DNA of 64,000 nucleotides from Parabacteroides sp. (GCA_019417325.1 DXVO01000032.1:124001-188000), one strand, 5' to 3'. Positions 56,132-63,222 are shown, numbered from the stretch's first letter. The notes: generated from the sequence alone by a model not told the origin. Numbers and translations are program-made.

Positions 56132-56692
56132 ATGAAAACGGAAAAAATTAGTGATGTCCTGCAAGGAATGGATGTAAATTCAGAGGATGCAATAGTTACT
56201 CTTTCTGATAGAATATGGGAAATTGGCAATATTGATGAAATCAAGAAACAAGTTTCCGATGCGACATTTACCTTTCATGTAGTGGCAAATGTAATAGGTA
56301 ATTGTAAAGGTGACGGTTGGCAATCTATCATAGAAAATCATGTAGACCTGTTGCCTTATATTTCTTGCACTATGTATGAAATAGGGCTGGATAAAATTGG
56401 TGAGGTTACCCGAAATATATGCAATGTCTTTCCTTTGGATGTGTCAACTCTCAATAGCAAAGAGTTTTGTAAAGTTGTAAACTTTATGGAAGGACATGCA
56501 ACAGACTTAGAGGTTCTGAAAAAATATAGTGAAACAGAGCACGAAGAAATGAGTAAAGAGTATTTTGCAACCATAAATAAACTTGATGATATGGCAGCGA
56601 AAATCTGGAATTATGGTTGCCCAGACAATGAAGGTTGGGGTATTGTTAGCAGGTATTTGGAAAAACACTTGCAGGACAATTTTTGGAAGTAA
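56132..56692 (+). CDS. Array cassette 6: DUF4375/DMP19-like protein
   Basis: About 186 aa. I use the ATG at 56132 (MKTEKISDVLQG) because the frame upstream (to 56084) lies inside the cassette repeat. The acidic helical pattern, with VVANVIGNCKGDGWQSIIEN and a C-terminal KLDDMAAKIWNYGC..GWGIVSRYLEKHL, recalls the DUF4375/DMP19 family, which includes DNA-mimic proteins and toxin-associated members. The resemblance is moderate. Confidence 0.6.
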   Translation: MKTEKISDVLQGMDVNSEDAIVTLSDRIWEIGNIDEIKKQVSDATFTFHVVANVIGNCKGDGWQSIIENHVDLLPYISCTMYEIGLDKIGEVTRNICNVFPLDVSTLNSKEFCKVVNFMEGHATDLEVLKKYSETEHEEMSKEYFATINKLDDMAAKIWNYGCPDNEGWGIVSRYLEKHLQDNFWK

Positions 56693-56698
56693 ATGCAC

Positions 56699-56733
56699 AT
56701 AACAAGCACCGGCGGCAAGCTGCATCCCATTAG
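56699..56733 (+). repeat. Cassette repeat L6 (short)
   Basis: ATAACAAGCACCGGC to CCCATTAG; shorter than the others, apparently missing the left stem. Shares AAGCTGCATCCCATTA with R3. Confidence 0.7.
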
Positions 56734-56770
56734 CGGTCAGCTAAAAAATGAATAAATATAAATTGCGAAT

Positions 56771-57283
56771 ATGAAATTTGAAGGAATAGATAAAAGTAAA
56801 GCTCACGCAAGAGCAATAGAATTGCTAACAGAAGATTTCTTTTGGAGTGCTTCAGATGAATTATCTCCATTTGGTTCAGATGAAGGACATACTGCATTGT
56901 GTGAATTCCGAAAATGGCGGAAGAAAAATAAAAAAATATCTGTTGGGTATTGTATTGCTTGGGTTATAGAAAGTGTGGGAGAATTTGATGACTACGATGA
57001 CTACAACGAAGAAAATCTTGTGGACGAAATCAAGATAAAAAGTCAAATAGATAATGATGAGTTTGATGACCAACAATATATTTTCACAGTTGATTCGTCT
57101 GTCATTGCTACAGCATTAGGGCAATTGGTTGATGAAGGTTTGATAGAAGCTGATTATAAATACTTTGTTCAAGTTGCAATAAATCGTTTGAGAATTTGGG
57201 CTAACTTACACGAAAGTTGGAATCATAAAAACGAATTTGTCAGACGGTTAAATGTAATAGAGAGAGTACTTGAAAAAGCATAA
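56771..57283 (+). CDS. Array cassette 7: YfeS-like protein
   Basis: 170 aa. The N-terminal FFWSASDELSPFGSDEGHTAL followed by a WRK segment resembles the E. coli YfeS family (P-F-G-x-D-x-G pattern). Strong acidic run (EFDDYDDYNEENL) in the middle. Soluble and helical. YfeS-type proteins occur near polymorphic toxins, so an immunity role is plausible but not shown. Confidence 0.6.
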   Translation: MKFEGIDKSKAHARAIELLTEDFFWSASDELSPFGSDEGHTALCEFRKWRKKNKKISVGYCIAWVIESVGEFDDYDDYNEENLVDEIKIKSQIDNDEFDDQQYIFTVDSSVIATALGQLVDEGLIEADYKYFVQVAINRLRIWANLHESWNHKNEFVRRLNVIERVLEKA

Positions 57284-57298
57284 AACAATCAACAACAG

Positions 57299-57349
57299 CT
57301 AACAAGCGAATGAACTGCCTTAACGGTCGGTTATCCACAAACCCATTAG
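57299..57349 (+). repeat. Cassette repeat L7
   Basis: GCTAACAAGCG to CCCATTAG, with AACTGCC / GGTCGGTT inner segments. Confidence 0.75.
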
Positions 57350-57371
57350 TAATCCATAAAAATAGAATATA

Positions 57372-57452
57372 TGAAAAATATTGTACAGTACTTTATGAAG
57401 GATGGCAGATGCAATGTTGCGGTCAACCATATCGGAAAGGCTGCATATTAGT
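57372..57452 (+). pseudogene. 26-codon remnant of a lost cassette
   Basis: ATG at 57372 opens MKNIVQYFMKDGRCNVAVNH and ends at 57452; its tail GGCTGCATATTAG resembles the CTGCATCCCATTAG end of the array repeats. Together with the truncated repeat at 57486 it looks like a cassette shrunk by deletion. Confidence 0.35.
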
Positions 57453-57485
57453 ACTTGATTTCATAAGGTAACAATATAAAACATT

Positions 57486-57510
57486 GATAACAAACATCTT
57501 ACCAACCAAG
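57486..57510 (+). repeat. Truncated cassette repeat L7b
   Basis: ATAACAAACATC then ACCAACC; has the left end of the repeat but no CATTA end. Confidence 0.5.
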
Positions 57511-57517
57511 AAACAAA

Positions 57518-57853
57518 ATGAAAAATATTATAGAGTTATTGCAAAAGGAACGAATAAAAACTGTTGATGCCTTAAAGCAAGGCGATCAACAGCAACTTTC
57601 CTATCTTCAACAGATAGACAAGGCGTTAGGATGGCTGAAAATGATTGAAGAAAATAAGTTGGAAAATGTTGGGAAATATGATGTCTATAGATTGCCAGAG
57701 CTTCCATTGGAAAGTTCAGGATTGTACTCCTTTTATCATATAATGCAGGATTATGAAAGTCCAAATATTGAAGATTGGCAAGAGTATAAAACGGACGGAC
57801 AGGCTTTGTTATTAAATGTTGACGATATTATAATAACTCGAAAAAGCAGGTAA
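57518..57853 (+). CDS. Array cassette 8: unknown 111-aa protein
   Basis: Not recognised. N-terminal helical region (LLQKERIKTVDALKQG, LGWLKMIEEN), then a Leu/Pro segment and an acidic tail. The TAA stop is the first three bases of the next repeat (TAACAAAT), so the recombination site supplies the stop codon. Soluble. Confidence 0.65.
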   Translation: MKNIIELLQKERIKTVDALKQGDQQQLSYLQQIDKALGWLKMIEENKLENVGKYDVYRLPELPLESSGLYSFYHIMQDYESPNIEDWQEYKTDGQALLLNVDDIIITRKSR

Positions 57854-57898
57854 CAAATAGATAAGCACTCCCTAAGGTTGCTATCTACCACCCATTAT
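57851..57898 (+). repeat. Cassette repeat L8
   Basis: TAACAAATAGATAAGC to CCCATTAT; TAGATA pairs with TATCTA. Overlaps the stop of cassette 8. Confidence 0.8.
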
Positions 57899-57921
57899 CA
57901 ACTGAGTAAAACAAGTTAAAT

Positions 57922-58299
57922 ATGGAAATAAATTTTATAGCTAATGACATAGTATATGAAGTAACAGAAGATAATTCATTTTTAATAGGCTTCGCTGACG
58001 ATAAAAATGAACCAAATGAGTATGTTATTGTCGAAAGAGCATTAGAGTTTGACGAACAAGATATTAAATTGGGAATGGATTCATACTATTTTGAATATTC
58101 AGACCAATCTAATTCTGGCTATGGTTTATGCAGCAAAGTAGCCTTGCATCAAAATGAGATTGTCTTTTCGATAAAACATAAATGTATAAATGATATTACT
58201 TCAATAACTGTGTCATATAAGGAAAATGTAATTGAAGACATAAAAGAGTATAGAAAAATGCTTTCAAATATCTTTGGAGATATTTTAGTTGTTGAATAA
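57922..58299 (+). CDS. Array cassette 9: Imm10-family immunity protein
   Basis: 125 aa. The pattern GFADDKNEPNEYVIVERAL, FDEQDIKLGMDSYYFEY-DQ and SGYG matches the Imm10 family, whose members neutralise polymorphic-toxin nucleases and related effectors. Beta-rich, acidic, cytoplasmic. This is one of the clearest immunity assignments in the array and supports its role in protection from neighbours' toxins. The cognate toxin is absent. Confidence 0.7.
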   Translation: MEINFIANDIVYEVTEDNSFLIGFADDKNEPNEYVIVERALEFDEQDIKLGMDSYYFEYSDQSNSGYGLCSKVALHQNEIVFSIKHKCINDITSITVSYKENVIEDIKEYRKMLSNIFGDILVVE

Positions 58300-58303
58300 G
58301 TTG

Positions 58304-58349
58304 CTAACAAACAGCAAGCCTCCTAAAGCTGCACTCTGTCAAACATTAG
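58304..58349 (+). repeat. Cassette repeat L9
   Basis: GCTAACAAACAGCAAGCC to AAACATTAG; nearly the same as L4. Confidence 0.8.
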
Positions 58350-58363
58350 CAATAAATTAAAAC

Positions 58364-58702
58364 ATGATACAGAAGTTTATAGCATATTTACACGAAACAT
58401 TCATAGTGAAACCATGTACATATGAAATACATGAAAATGTGGAACATGTACATAGTATGTATGTAGATGTAGATAATGATGTTAATTTAGGCAGAGTAAC
58501 ATTATGGGATGATGGTTCATGTGTAATGGAAATACTCGATATTGAAACAGAACAGTGTTTATTGTTCAAAAGATACGAGTTTGCATCCTTTGAAGAATTG
58601 GTAAAGAAGTTCGATTATTTCTATTCGGTATTATCTCAAACTGTTATACACGAAAAACCTAACGAGATTACCAACAAACAACCAAATGCTAAAAACAATT
58701 AG
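58364..58702 (+). CDS. Array cassette 10: TriTu-type immunity-like protein
   Basis: 112 aa. The GRVTLWDDGSCVMEILDIET segment and the closing LVKKFDYFYSVLSQ helix resemble immunity protein TriTu-type sequences. The last residues (NKQPNAKNN) look repeat-derived, so the natural C-terminus may have been replaced. Soluble and acidic. Moderate resemblance only. Confidence 0.55.
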   Translation: MIQKFIAYLHETFIVKPCTYEIHENVEHVHSMYVDVDNDVNLGRVTLWDDGSCVMEILDIETEQCLLFKRYEFASFEELVKKFDYFYSVLSQTVIHEKPNEITNKQPNAKNN

Positions 58703-58718
58703 TTGCCAAGCTCTATTG
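58668..58718 (+). repeat. Degenerate cassette repeat L10
   Basis: TTACCAACAAACAACC keeps the left end; the CATTA end is lost (CTCTATTGAT). Overlaps the end of cassette 10. Confidence 0.4.
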
Positions 58719-58735
58719 ATGAATGAGTATGTAAA

Positions 58736-59158
58736 ATGACAATTATGAACTTACAAGAATTAATACCTAAAGATAAATTTGATATTGAAGCTATTAAACG
58801 TTTGTCTGATGCCAATACAGAGCAAATAGCGTCAATAGCGACACCTCTTTTGGAATGGATTGCAGATATGAATTGGCCTGTAGCTTTAGAGTTAATTAAT
58901 GTATTGCCTCGGTTTCATAAAGGCCTGATACCAAGTATCAAATACATACTTATAGACCAGGAAAAAGACCCGATTTGGAAGTATTGGATTATTACGCAGT
59001 TATTAGTTCAGTTTCCAAAAGAAAGCCAGTTGGAATTTCTTCCTGTTATAAAAGGGTTTGCTGAGCTTACCCCGAAAAATGAGGATGAGATAGAACTGAA
59101 AAGAGGAGCTTTAGATTTTTTAGGTCAGTTTGGTAATATGACAAACGTTTCATTATAA
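58736..59158 (+). CDS. Array cassette 11: DUF5071 protein
   Basis: 140 aa; the start may be the second Met (58745). The pattern LIPKDKFD, LLEWIADMNWPVALELINVL, and DPIWKYWIITQLLVQFP is diagnostic of DUF5071, a HEAT-like family found near SMI1/KNR4 immunity genes. Last plus-strand cassette; only 12 bp separate it from the tail of the minus-strand half. Confidence 0.75.
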   Translation: MTIMNLQELIPKDKFDIEAIKRLSDANTEQIASIATPLLEWIADMNWPVALELINVLPRFHKGLIPSIKYILIDQEKDPIWKYWIITQLLVQFPKESQLEFLPVIKGFAELTPKNEDEIELKRGALDFLGQFGNMTNVSL

Positions 59159-59170
59159 GCGGCAGGTATA

Positions 59171-59854
59171 TTATTCTTTTATTCCCCATAAACTTTTAAA
59201 ATACGCTTCTTTATCCCAATTTTCAAATCCGGTAACCAGATAATAAACAGAGGAGCCTTCGGTATAATCCTTTCGAGCTTTCAGCATCCCGATGTCATCT
59301 TTAGCTTCTTCTTTGCCGTATCTGAGCATTTTAGCTGTCATGCGCGTGACAAACATGTTCAAATACTCTTGAGTGCTTTGGTCCATTTTCTTTAATTTAT
59401 AGTCGCAATAATCAATCGTTCTCTCATAATTCAAGCCGGCAGACACCGTATCTCCCATGAAATCGGATATGATAGCCTTTAAGAACAGGTTCATCCAAAA
59501 ATCACCATATTTTGCCTCTGCTTCTTCCAGCGTAGCGAGTGCGGTGTCAAATTGCCCCTGACAACACTGTATTTGGGATTTATGCCCATAAAGTGTATGG
59601 TATAAACCCAAATTGTCGTAATCAGATGTATGAGACTGGGAGACAAGCACTATTGCCTGGTCAATCAGTTCCACGGCTAAAGCCAGCGAATCCGGATTAT
59701 CGCGGTTTGAGCCGGCAAGTTGTAAGGCCCGTTCTGCAGTTTTGCCTGCCTTTGCTAACGGTTCATCTTGATCTGTGTTTTTGTTTTTGGAATTAACGCA
59801 TGCAGTTGCCATTATTGCATGAATTATCAATATGAATACTATTTTTCCTTTCAT
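59171..59854 (-). CDS. Array cassette R6: TPR-like lipoprotein
   Basis: 227 aa. Signal peptide II with lipobox MATAC (lipidated C19) followed by a polar Asn/Lys/Asp linker. The rest is TPR-like helices (ERALQLAGSN, LIDQAIVLVSQ, GQFDTALATLEEAEAKYGDFW). Likely on the inner leaflet of the outer membrane or the inner membrane, suitable for immunity to a periplasmic toxin, although no family can be named. It starts 3 nt after a gene remnant instead of after a repeat. Base composition is less AT-rich than the other cassettes. Confidence 0.65.
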   Translation of the reverse strand: MKGKIVFILIIHAIMATACVNSKNKNTDQDEPLAKAGKTAERALQLAGSNRDNPDSLALAVELIDQAIVLVSQSHTSDYDNLGLYHTLYGHKSQIQCCQGQFDTALATLEEAEAKYGDFWMNLFLKAIISDFMGDTVSAGLNYERTIDYCDYKLKKMDQSTQEYLNMFVTRMTAKMLRYGKEEAKDDIGMLKARKDYTEGSSVYYLVTGFENWDKEAYFKSLWGIKE

Positions 59855-59857
59855 TCT

Positions 59858-60003
59858 CTATTGTAAGTTATTTATTAATGCTTTTATAAATTCTTCCCTT
59901 TCTATTTTATCAATCTTATTATTTCCATCTTCTTTAGAGAATAGCCACTCATATCCCTCTCCTTCTAACAGAAACACAAAGGAACCTTGAAAACATCTTA
60001 TGC
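59858..60003 (-). pseudogene. 3' remnant of a paralogue of cassette R4, fused out of frame to R5
   Basis: On minus, one frame reads CFQGSFVFLLEGEGYEWLF and on to a TAG at 59858-59860. It matches CFQGYFVFLVEQQGYEWLL in cassette R4 (60663-61196). It joins the end of cassette R5 with a one-base frame shift, so it is either a deletion scar between two cassettes or a frameshifted C-terminus of R5. No cassette repeat lies here. Confidence 0.65.
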
Positions 60004-60558
60004 CAATTCTTTTTCATAGAATTGAATTAGATCTCCATTTTCATTCTGATAGGATATACCAAGAAAATCCATTCCGTTACGCTTTATGTCTTGCCATAAC
60101 ATCTTTCGTCCATCAATCAGTGTTACATATCCATCATCATCTATTTCATAGTCTTCTTTTTCATCCTCATAATCTATGCTATATGTTAATTCTATAACTA
60201 ATTTGGATGCTGGAATTGGATATTGTTTTAATGCTCTGTTCTTAATTACTTCTACGTCATATTCATCGCAAAACATATTGTTATAGCCATGTATAGAGCC
60301 GTCATGAATCACTATTTCTTCGCCTGTAGCCGTATCTCTGGCTACAATCAGTTCAGGGGCAATATCTGTTTCTACAATATAAGGCTGTTCTTCTCCTTTA
60401 ACCTTAAACAGATTACCATAATACCACACTTCGAATAGCTCATTTCCTGCCGATGAACGAAGGATAATTTCGGTAAATTCGTTTTCCCGATACTCTTTTA
60501 CATAATTCTCTAAATAAGTAGGAATATGTTCTGTCTTTTTTCTGTCTATCTTTTCCAT
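59998..60558 (-). CDS. Array cassette R5: unknown 186-aa acidic protein
   Basis: Not recognised. Central beta segments (NELFEVWYYGNLFKVKGEE, EEIVIHDGSIHGYNN) and a very acidic stretch (SIDYEDEKEDYEIDDDG). Its stop lies within the first bases of the following remnant, one base out of its frame, so the natural protein may have been longer. Soluble candidate immunity protein. Confidence 0.6.
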   Translation of the reverse strand: MEKIDRKKTEHIPTYLENYVKEYRENEFTEIILRSSAGNELFEVWYYGNLFKVKGEEQPYIVETDIAPELIVARDTATGEEIVIHDGSIHGYNNMFCDEYDVEVIKNRALKQYPIPASKLVIELTYSIDYEDEKEDYEIDDDGYVTLIDGRKMLWQDIKRNGMDFLGISYQNENGDLIQFYEKELA

Positions 60559-60577
60559 TTTGTTATTTTTTTGTGTT

Positions 60578-60628
60578 CATAATGTTTGGTGGCTAACTGA
60601 CTTTTCAGAAGTTAAGCCGTTTGTTATC
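60578..60628 (-). repeat. Cassette repeat R4r
   Basis: Minus strand: ATAACAAACGGC to AAACATTATG, with AACTTCTGAAAAGTCAGTT folding in the middle. Confidence 0.8.
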
Positions 60629-60662
60629 AGTCACATTTTTATTCAGAGCTTTTATATTCACT

Positions 60663-61196
60663 CTATTTCTCAATCCATCTATTGGTTCGTAATGCCAAGA
60701 TTGTTGAATCTCTAATCCATTTTGAAAATTCTTCAAAACATGAATATATCATTCCTGCGGGTAACTTGATGTCATAATACCGATTATCTACGTTGTCTTT
60801 TGTTAATAACCATTCATAACCTTGTTGTTCTACAAGAAACACGAAATAACCTTGAAAGCATTCTCCATGCTGTGAAAGTATGTCAAGATTAGCAAATGCC
60901 GGATTTTGCATAAAATCACATTCGTTAAGCCAGATCTTTTCAATCAATTTATCCGTGAGCAGATTTGCCGACAAATTATCAAAGGAAATATGGCGTTGTC
61001 CTTTTTGTTCAGTTACATCGAGGATACGATCTAATTCTGCTGACAACACAGCACATTGTTCAATATCTCCGACCATATTGTTGCTTATCCATAAACAATA
61101 GTTTATGAATATAGGACTTTCATTAAGTTGCCATAGCCTTACTTCTATTGCGAACTTAGATTTGTTTCCAAATATATTTTCACATTCTTTTTTCAT
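60663..61196 (-). CDS. Array cassette R4: unknown immunity-like protein (Imm42-like pattern)
   Basis: About 177 aa. Start at the ATG 61196 (MKKECENIF); a TTG two codons earlier is possible. The layout (YCLWISNNMVGDIEQC early, FQGYFVFLVEQQGYEWLL late, then a final helix) recalls Imm42-type proteins, but only loosely. A paralogous 3' remnant lies at 59858-60003, so two versions of this family have passed through the array. Confidence 0.6.
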   Translation of the reverse strand: MKKECENIFGNKSKFAIEVRLWQLNESPIFINYCLWISNNMVGDIEQCAVLSAELDRILDVTEQKGQRHISFDNLSANLLTDKLIEKIWLNECDFMQNPAFANLDILSQHGECFQGYFVFLVEQQGYEWLLTKDNVDNRYYDIKLPAGMIYSCFEEFSKWIRDSTILALRTNRWIEK

Positions 61197-61201
61197 TTCC
61201 A

Positions 61202-61246
61202 ATAATGGGATGCAGCTTGCCGTTGTTAGGCGGCACGTGGTGTTAA
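61202..61246 (-). repeat. Cassette repeat R3
   Basis: Minus strand: GTTAACACCACG to CCCATTATT; GCCG/CGGC hairpin. Shares AAGCTGCATCCCATTA with L6 on the opposite arm. Confidence 0.8.
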
Positions 61247-61259
61247 CATTATATTTCTC

Positions 61260-61622
61260 TTAGATTGAGTTCTTACGATAAAATTCATTGAAGTTATCTA
61301 CAAATAACTCAAAATTATCCTCTTCATTTACTGAAATTTCTTTTAACATGTCTTCTATGATGTAATATGAGGATATATTTTTATTTACTATTTCTTTATT
61401 ATATTTATTGGCAAGAAATTTGTAGAAACTATTCCAAAACAATTCCTCTCGTTTTTCGCACTTTATTCTTTCTTCTTCTGGAGTGTGAATGACTTCAGAC
61501 ATATAATAGCCATCCAAAAAACGAAACATATTGTTTATAGTCGGATTTTCAAAATACATCTTAGGTCTTTTACAAATCATGTTTAACATATCAGCAATAT
61601 TGTTGTACTCTAATTTATTCAT
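61260..61622 (-). CDS. Array cassette R3: unknown 120-aa protein with RPKMYF motif
   Basis: Helical, acidic. N-terminal MLNMICKRPKMYFEN...MFRFLDGYYMSE matches a recurrent pattern (RPxMYxG, then FLxGY) of small immunity-associated proteins in several phyla, but I cannot name the family. Very AT-rich codons. Soluble. Confidence 0.6.
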   Translation of the reverse strand: MNKLEYNNIADMLNMICKRPKMYFENPTINNMFRFLDGYYMSEVIHTPEEERIKCEKREELFWNSFYKFLANKYNKEIVNKNISSYYIIEDMLKEISVNEEDNFELFVDNFNEFYRKNSI

Positions 61623-61638
61623 TTTCTTTATTTTAATG

Positions 61639-61688
61639 CTAATGTCCGGTAGCTAACCGAACATTAAGAAGATTGAACCGTTTGTTAT
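61639..61688 (-). repeat. Cassette repeat R2
   Basis: Minus strand: TATAACAAACGG to GACATTAG. It contains a strong hairpin, TAATGTTCGGT against ACCGGACATTA. The TAA stop of cassette R2 is part of TAACAAAC. Confidence 0.85.
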
Positions 61689-62227
61689 AAGCTACTTTTT
61701 TCTTTTATATATTGTTCCACATCGCTTAGATTCGTTAAATCAACACATCGCTGCCAACCCCAGTCGGCTAACAAAACGGGAGCCATTTTTCCTAAAGCGA
61801 TTAAAATGCTTTTCCATAAGTCTTTAGATTTCGGAGCAATCCATATATCCAGCCAAAGAGCGTTTATTACTCCAGCTTCATCCACCGACCAAAATACATT
61901 TTGTTCTTCCTCCATACCTCTGCCATAGGTAAGCTTTAATTCTTCCCGATAACTGGAGTAGCCCGTTTCTACTTGGTCATAGGCTGGGAGAAAACCAAGT
62001 GCCTCATTCAACTGTTCCGGACACAAAGAAAGTTCCTCTATTCCATGAGGACTGTCCTCTCGTACAAATATATCAGTATAAACGCCACCGGCTAACTGAT
62101 GCTCTTCGGCAAAATCATCTATTTCACCCATTTGCTTCATGCAAAAGCCCTTGGCAGTCAATGGTAATATCTCCCATTGACAATAATCATCTTCATGAAA
62201 AAATGCTATTCGTTTTTGTTTATCCAT
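61685..62227 (-). CDS. Array cassette R2: unknown 180-aa acidic protein
   Basis: Not assigned. N-terminal IAFFHEDDYCQWEILP and FAEEHQLAGGVYTDIFVRED; C-terminal Trp-rich ALWLDIWIAPKSKDLWKS and LLADWGWQRCVDLTN. Soluble and acidic. Its stop codon is supplied by the following repeat. Composition is closer to host genes than the neighbouring cassettes. Confidence 0.65.
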   Translation of the reverse strand: MDKQKRIAFFHEDDYCQWEILPLTAKGFCMKQMGEIDDFAEEHQLAGGVYTDIFVREDSPHGIEELSLCPEQLNEALGFLPAYDQVETGYSSYREELKLTYGRGMEEEQNVFWSVDEAGVINALWLDIWIAPKSKDLWKSILIALGKMAPVLLADWGWQRCVDLTNLSDVEQYIKEKSSL

Positions 62228-62248
62228 AATTTACTTTCTTCTTAGTTT

Positions 62249-62295
62249 ATAATGTATGGCAGCGTGCCGCTTTTAGGCGGTATGTTGTTTGTTAT
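62249..62295 (-). repeat. Cassette repeat R1
   Basis: Minus strand: GATAACAAACAAC to TACATTAT; CCGC/GCGG hairpin. Supplies the TAA stop of the LRR cassette. Confidence 0.85.
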
Positions 62296-62888
62296 CGTCT
62301 TAATTTGTATTGCATTAATAGTGAATCAAATTCATTATCCAATTTCTTTGAGCCAAATGTCGCACTCATTTTCACTATACTTTCCTTTTGCATTATGAAT
62401 TTTAGGTCATTTAGTAGCTGTGGCGTACAGACAATATCAAGTGATTGCAGATTGGGTATAAGGATAATATTTGTAATATCCTCTAAATTCTTACAATTAA
62501 AAAGTTTTAGCTCCTGCAAACTCACTAAGTTCGACAAGTCCGGGAACTTTTTAAACGTTGATACATATCCAATACCCAACTGCTTCAAATTACTGATATT
62601 ACCAACAAAGTCAAAATTCATTTCTTGCGCTGTTTTTATTGTATTAATAAATAGACTTGTTAGATTTCTCAGTTCACTTAATGCCGAATAATCATCAAAC
62701 ATACAGCTATACATTCTAATATCTTGTAATAATGGAAATAAGCGAACGAAGTCAATTGTTTCACCTTTGATTTTGCGTAAGGTTAGGGTTTTCACTTTTC
62801 TGTATTTATCTATCTCCTTTATATCTGAACAGGTCAGACCTTCGATAAAAAGTCCACTTCCGCTAATATATTCTATTTTCTTTTCCAT
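62292..62888 (-). CDS. Array cassette R1: leucine-rich-repeat immunity-like protein
   Basis: About 198 aa. ATG at 62888 follows the right leader. Four or five irregular LRRs: LPLLQDIRMYSC, LRNLTSLFINT, ISNLKQLGIGY, LVSLQELKLFNC, IPNLQSLDIVC. LRR proteins of this size occur among toxin-immunity genes. First cassette of the minus half and stop codon in the repeat R1. No signal peptide. Confidence 0.7.
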   Translation of the reverse strand: MEKKIEYISGSGLFIEGLTCSDIKEIDKYRKVKTLTLRKIKGETIDFVRLFPLLQDIRMYSCMFDDYSALSELRNLTSLFINTIKTAQEMNFDFVGNISNLKQLGIGYVSTFKKFPDLSNLVSLQELKLFNCKNLEDITNIILIPNLQSLDIVCTPQLLNDLKFIMQKESIVKMSATFGSKKLDNEFDSLLMQYKLRR

Positions 62889-63136
62889 CACTATAATTTA
62901 TTTGATTGACGATAACATTATACTAACAGCGGTCATTTAATGTTCCGCTGTTATTTTTTCCAAGTATTTTCACAAATTATTTTCCCTCAAAAAATATCAT
63001 CTAAAACGGACTGCTCATTTTGCTTTTGTAAGAGTCTGCTATATTCCTCTAAAAGTACGGTTTTGTCTAATTACCCACAAAGGAATCTGTTTGTTTTTTC
63101 CTCTATCCTATAAAATTACATTCCTTAGCGGCCAAT
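62889..63136 (-). repeat. Right leader / inverted terminal repeat of the cassette array (attI-like)
   Basis: Reverse-complement match to 53023-53344, without the 96-bp insertion. The inner hairpin is better preserved here: TAACAGCGG pairs with CCGCTGTTA around AACATTAAATGA, followed by GTTATCG. It fills most of the 334-bp gap before dapA; the remainder is the dapA terminator. Confidence 0.8.
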
Positions 63137-63164
63137 AACAAGACACGATCATCAGCCCTAAAAC

Positions 63165-63202
63165 AAAAAAGGCAGCCCCCGTTTTCGGAACTGCCTTTTT
63201 TC
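63165..63202 (-). terminator. dapA terminator (bidirectional)
   Basis: GGCAG and CTGCC arms with a GC-rich inner stem, flanked by AAAAAA on one side and TTTTTT on the other. It lies 20 nt past the dapA stop and insulates it from the array leader. Confidence 0.85.
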
Positions 63203-63222
63203 ATATCTTGTTTATCCGGTTA

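Noticed and set aside
53023..63136. Island as a conjugative transposon or prophage
   Set aside because: There are no integrase, tra/mob, relaxase, capsid or terminase genes, and all genes are small immunity-like cassettes.
53023..63136. Island as an insertion sequence with long terminal inverted repeats
   Set aside because: No transposase lies between the repeats, and the repeats lead directly into cassette starts like array leaders.
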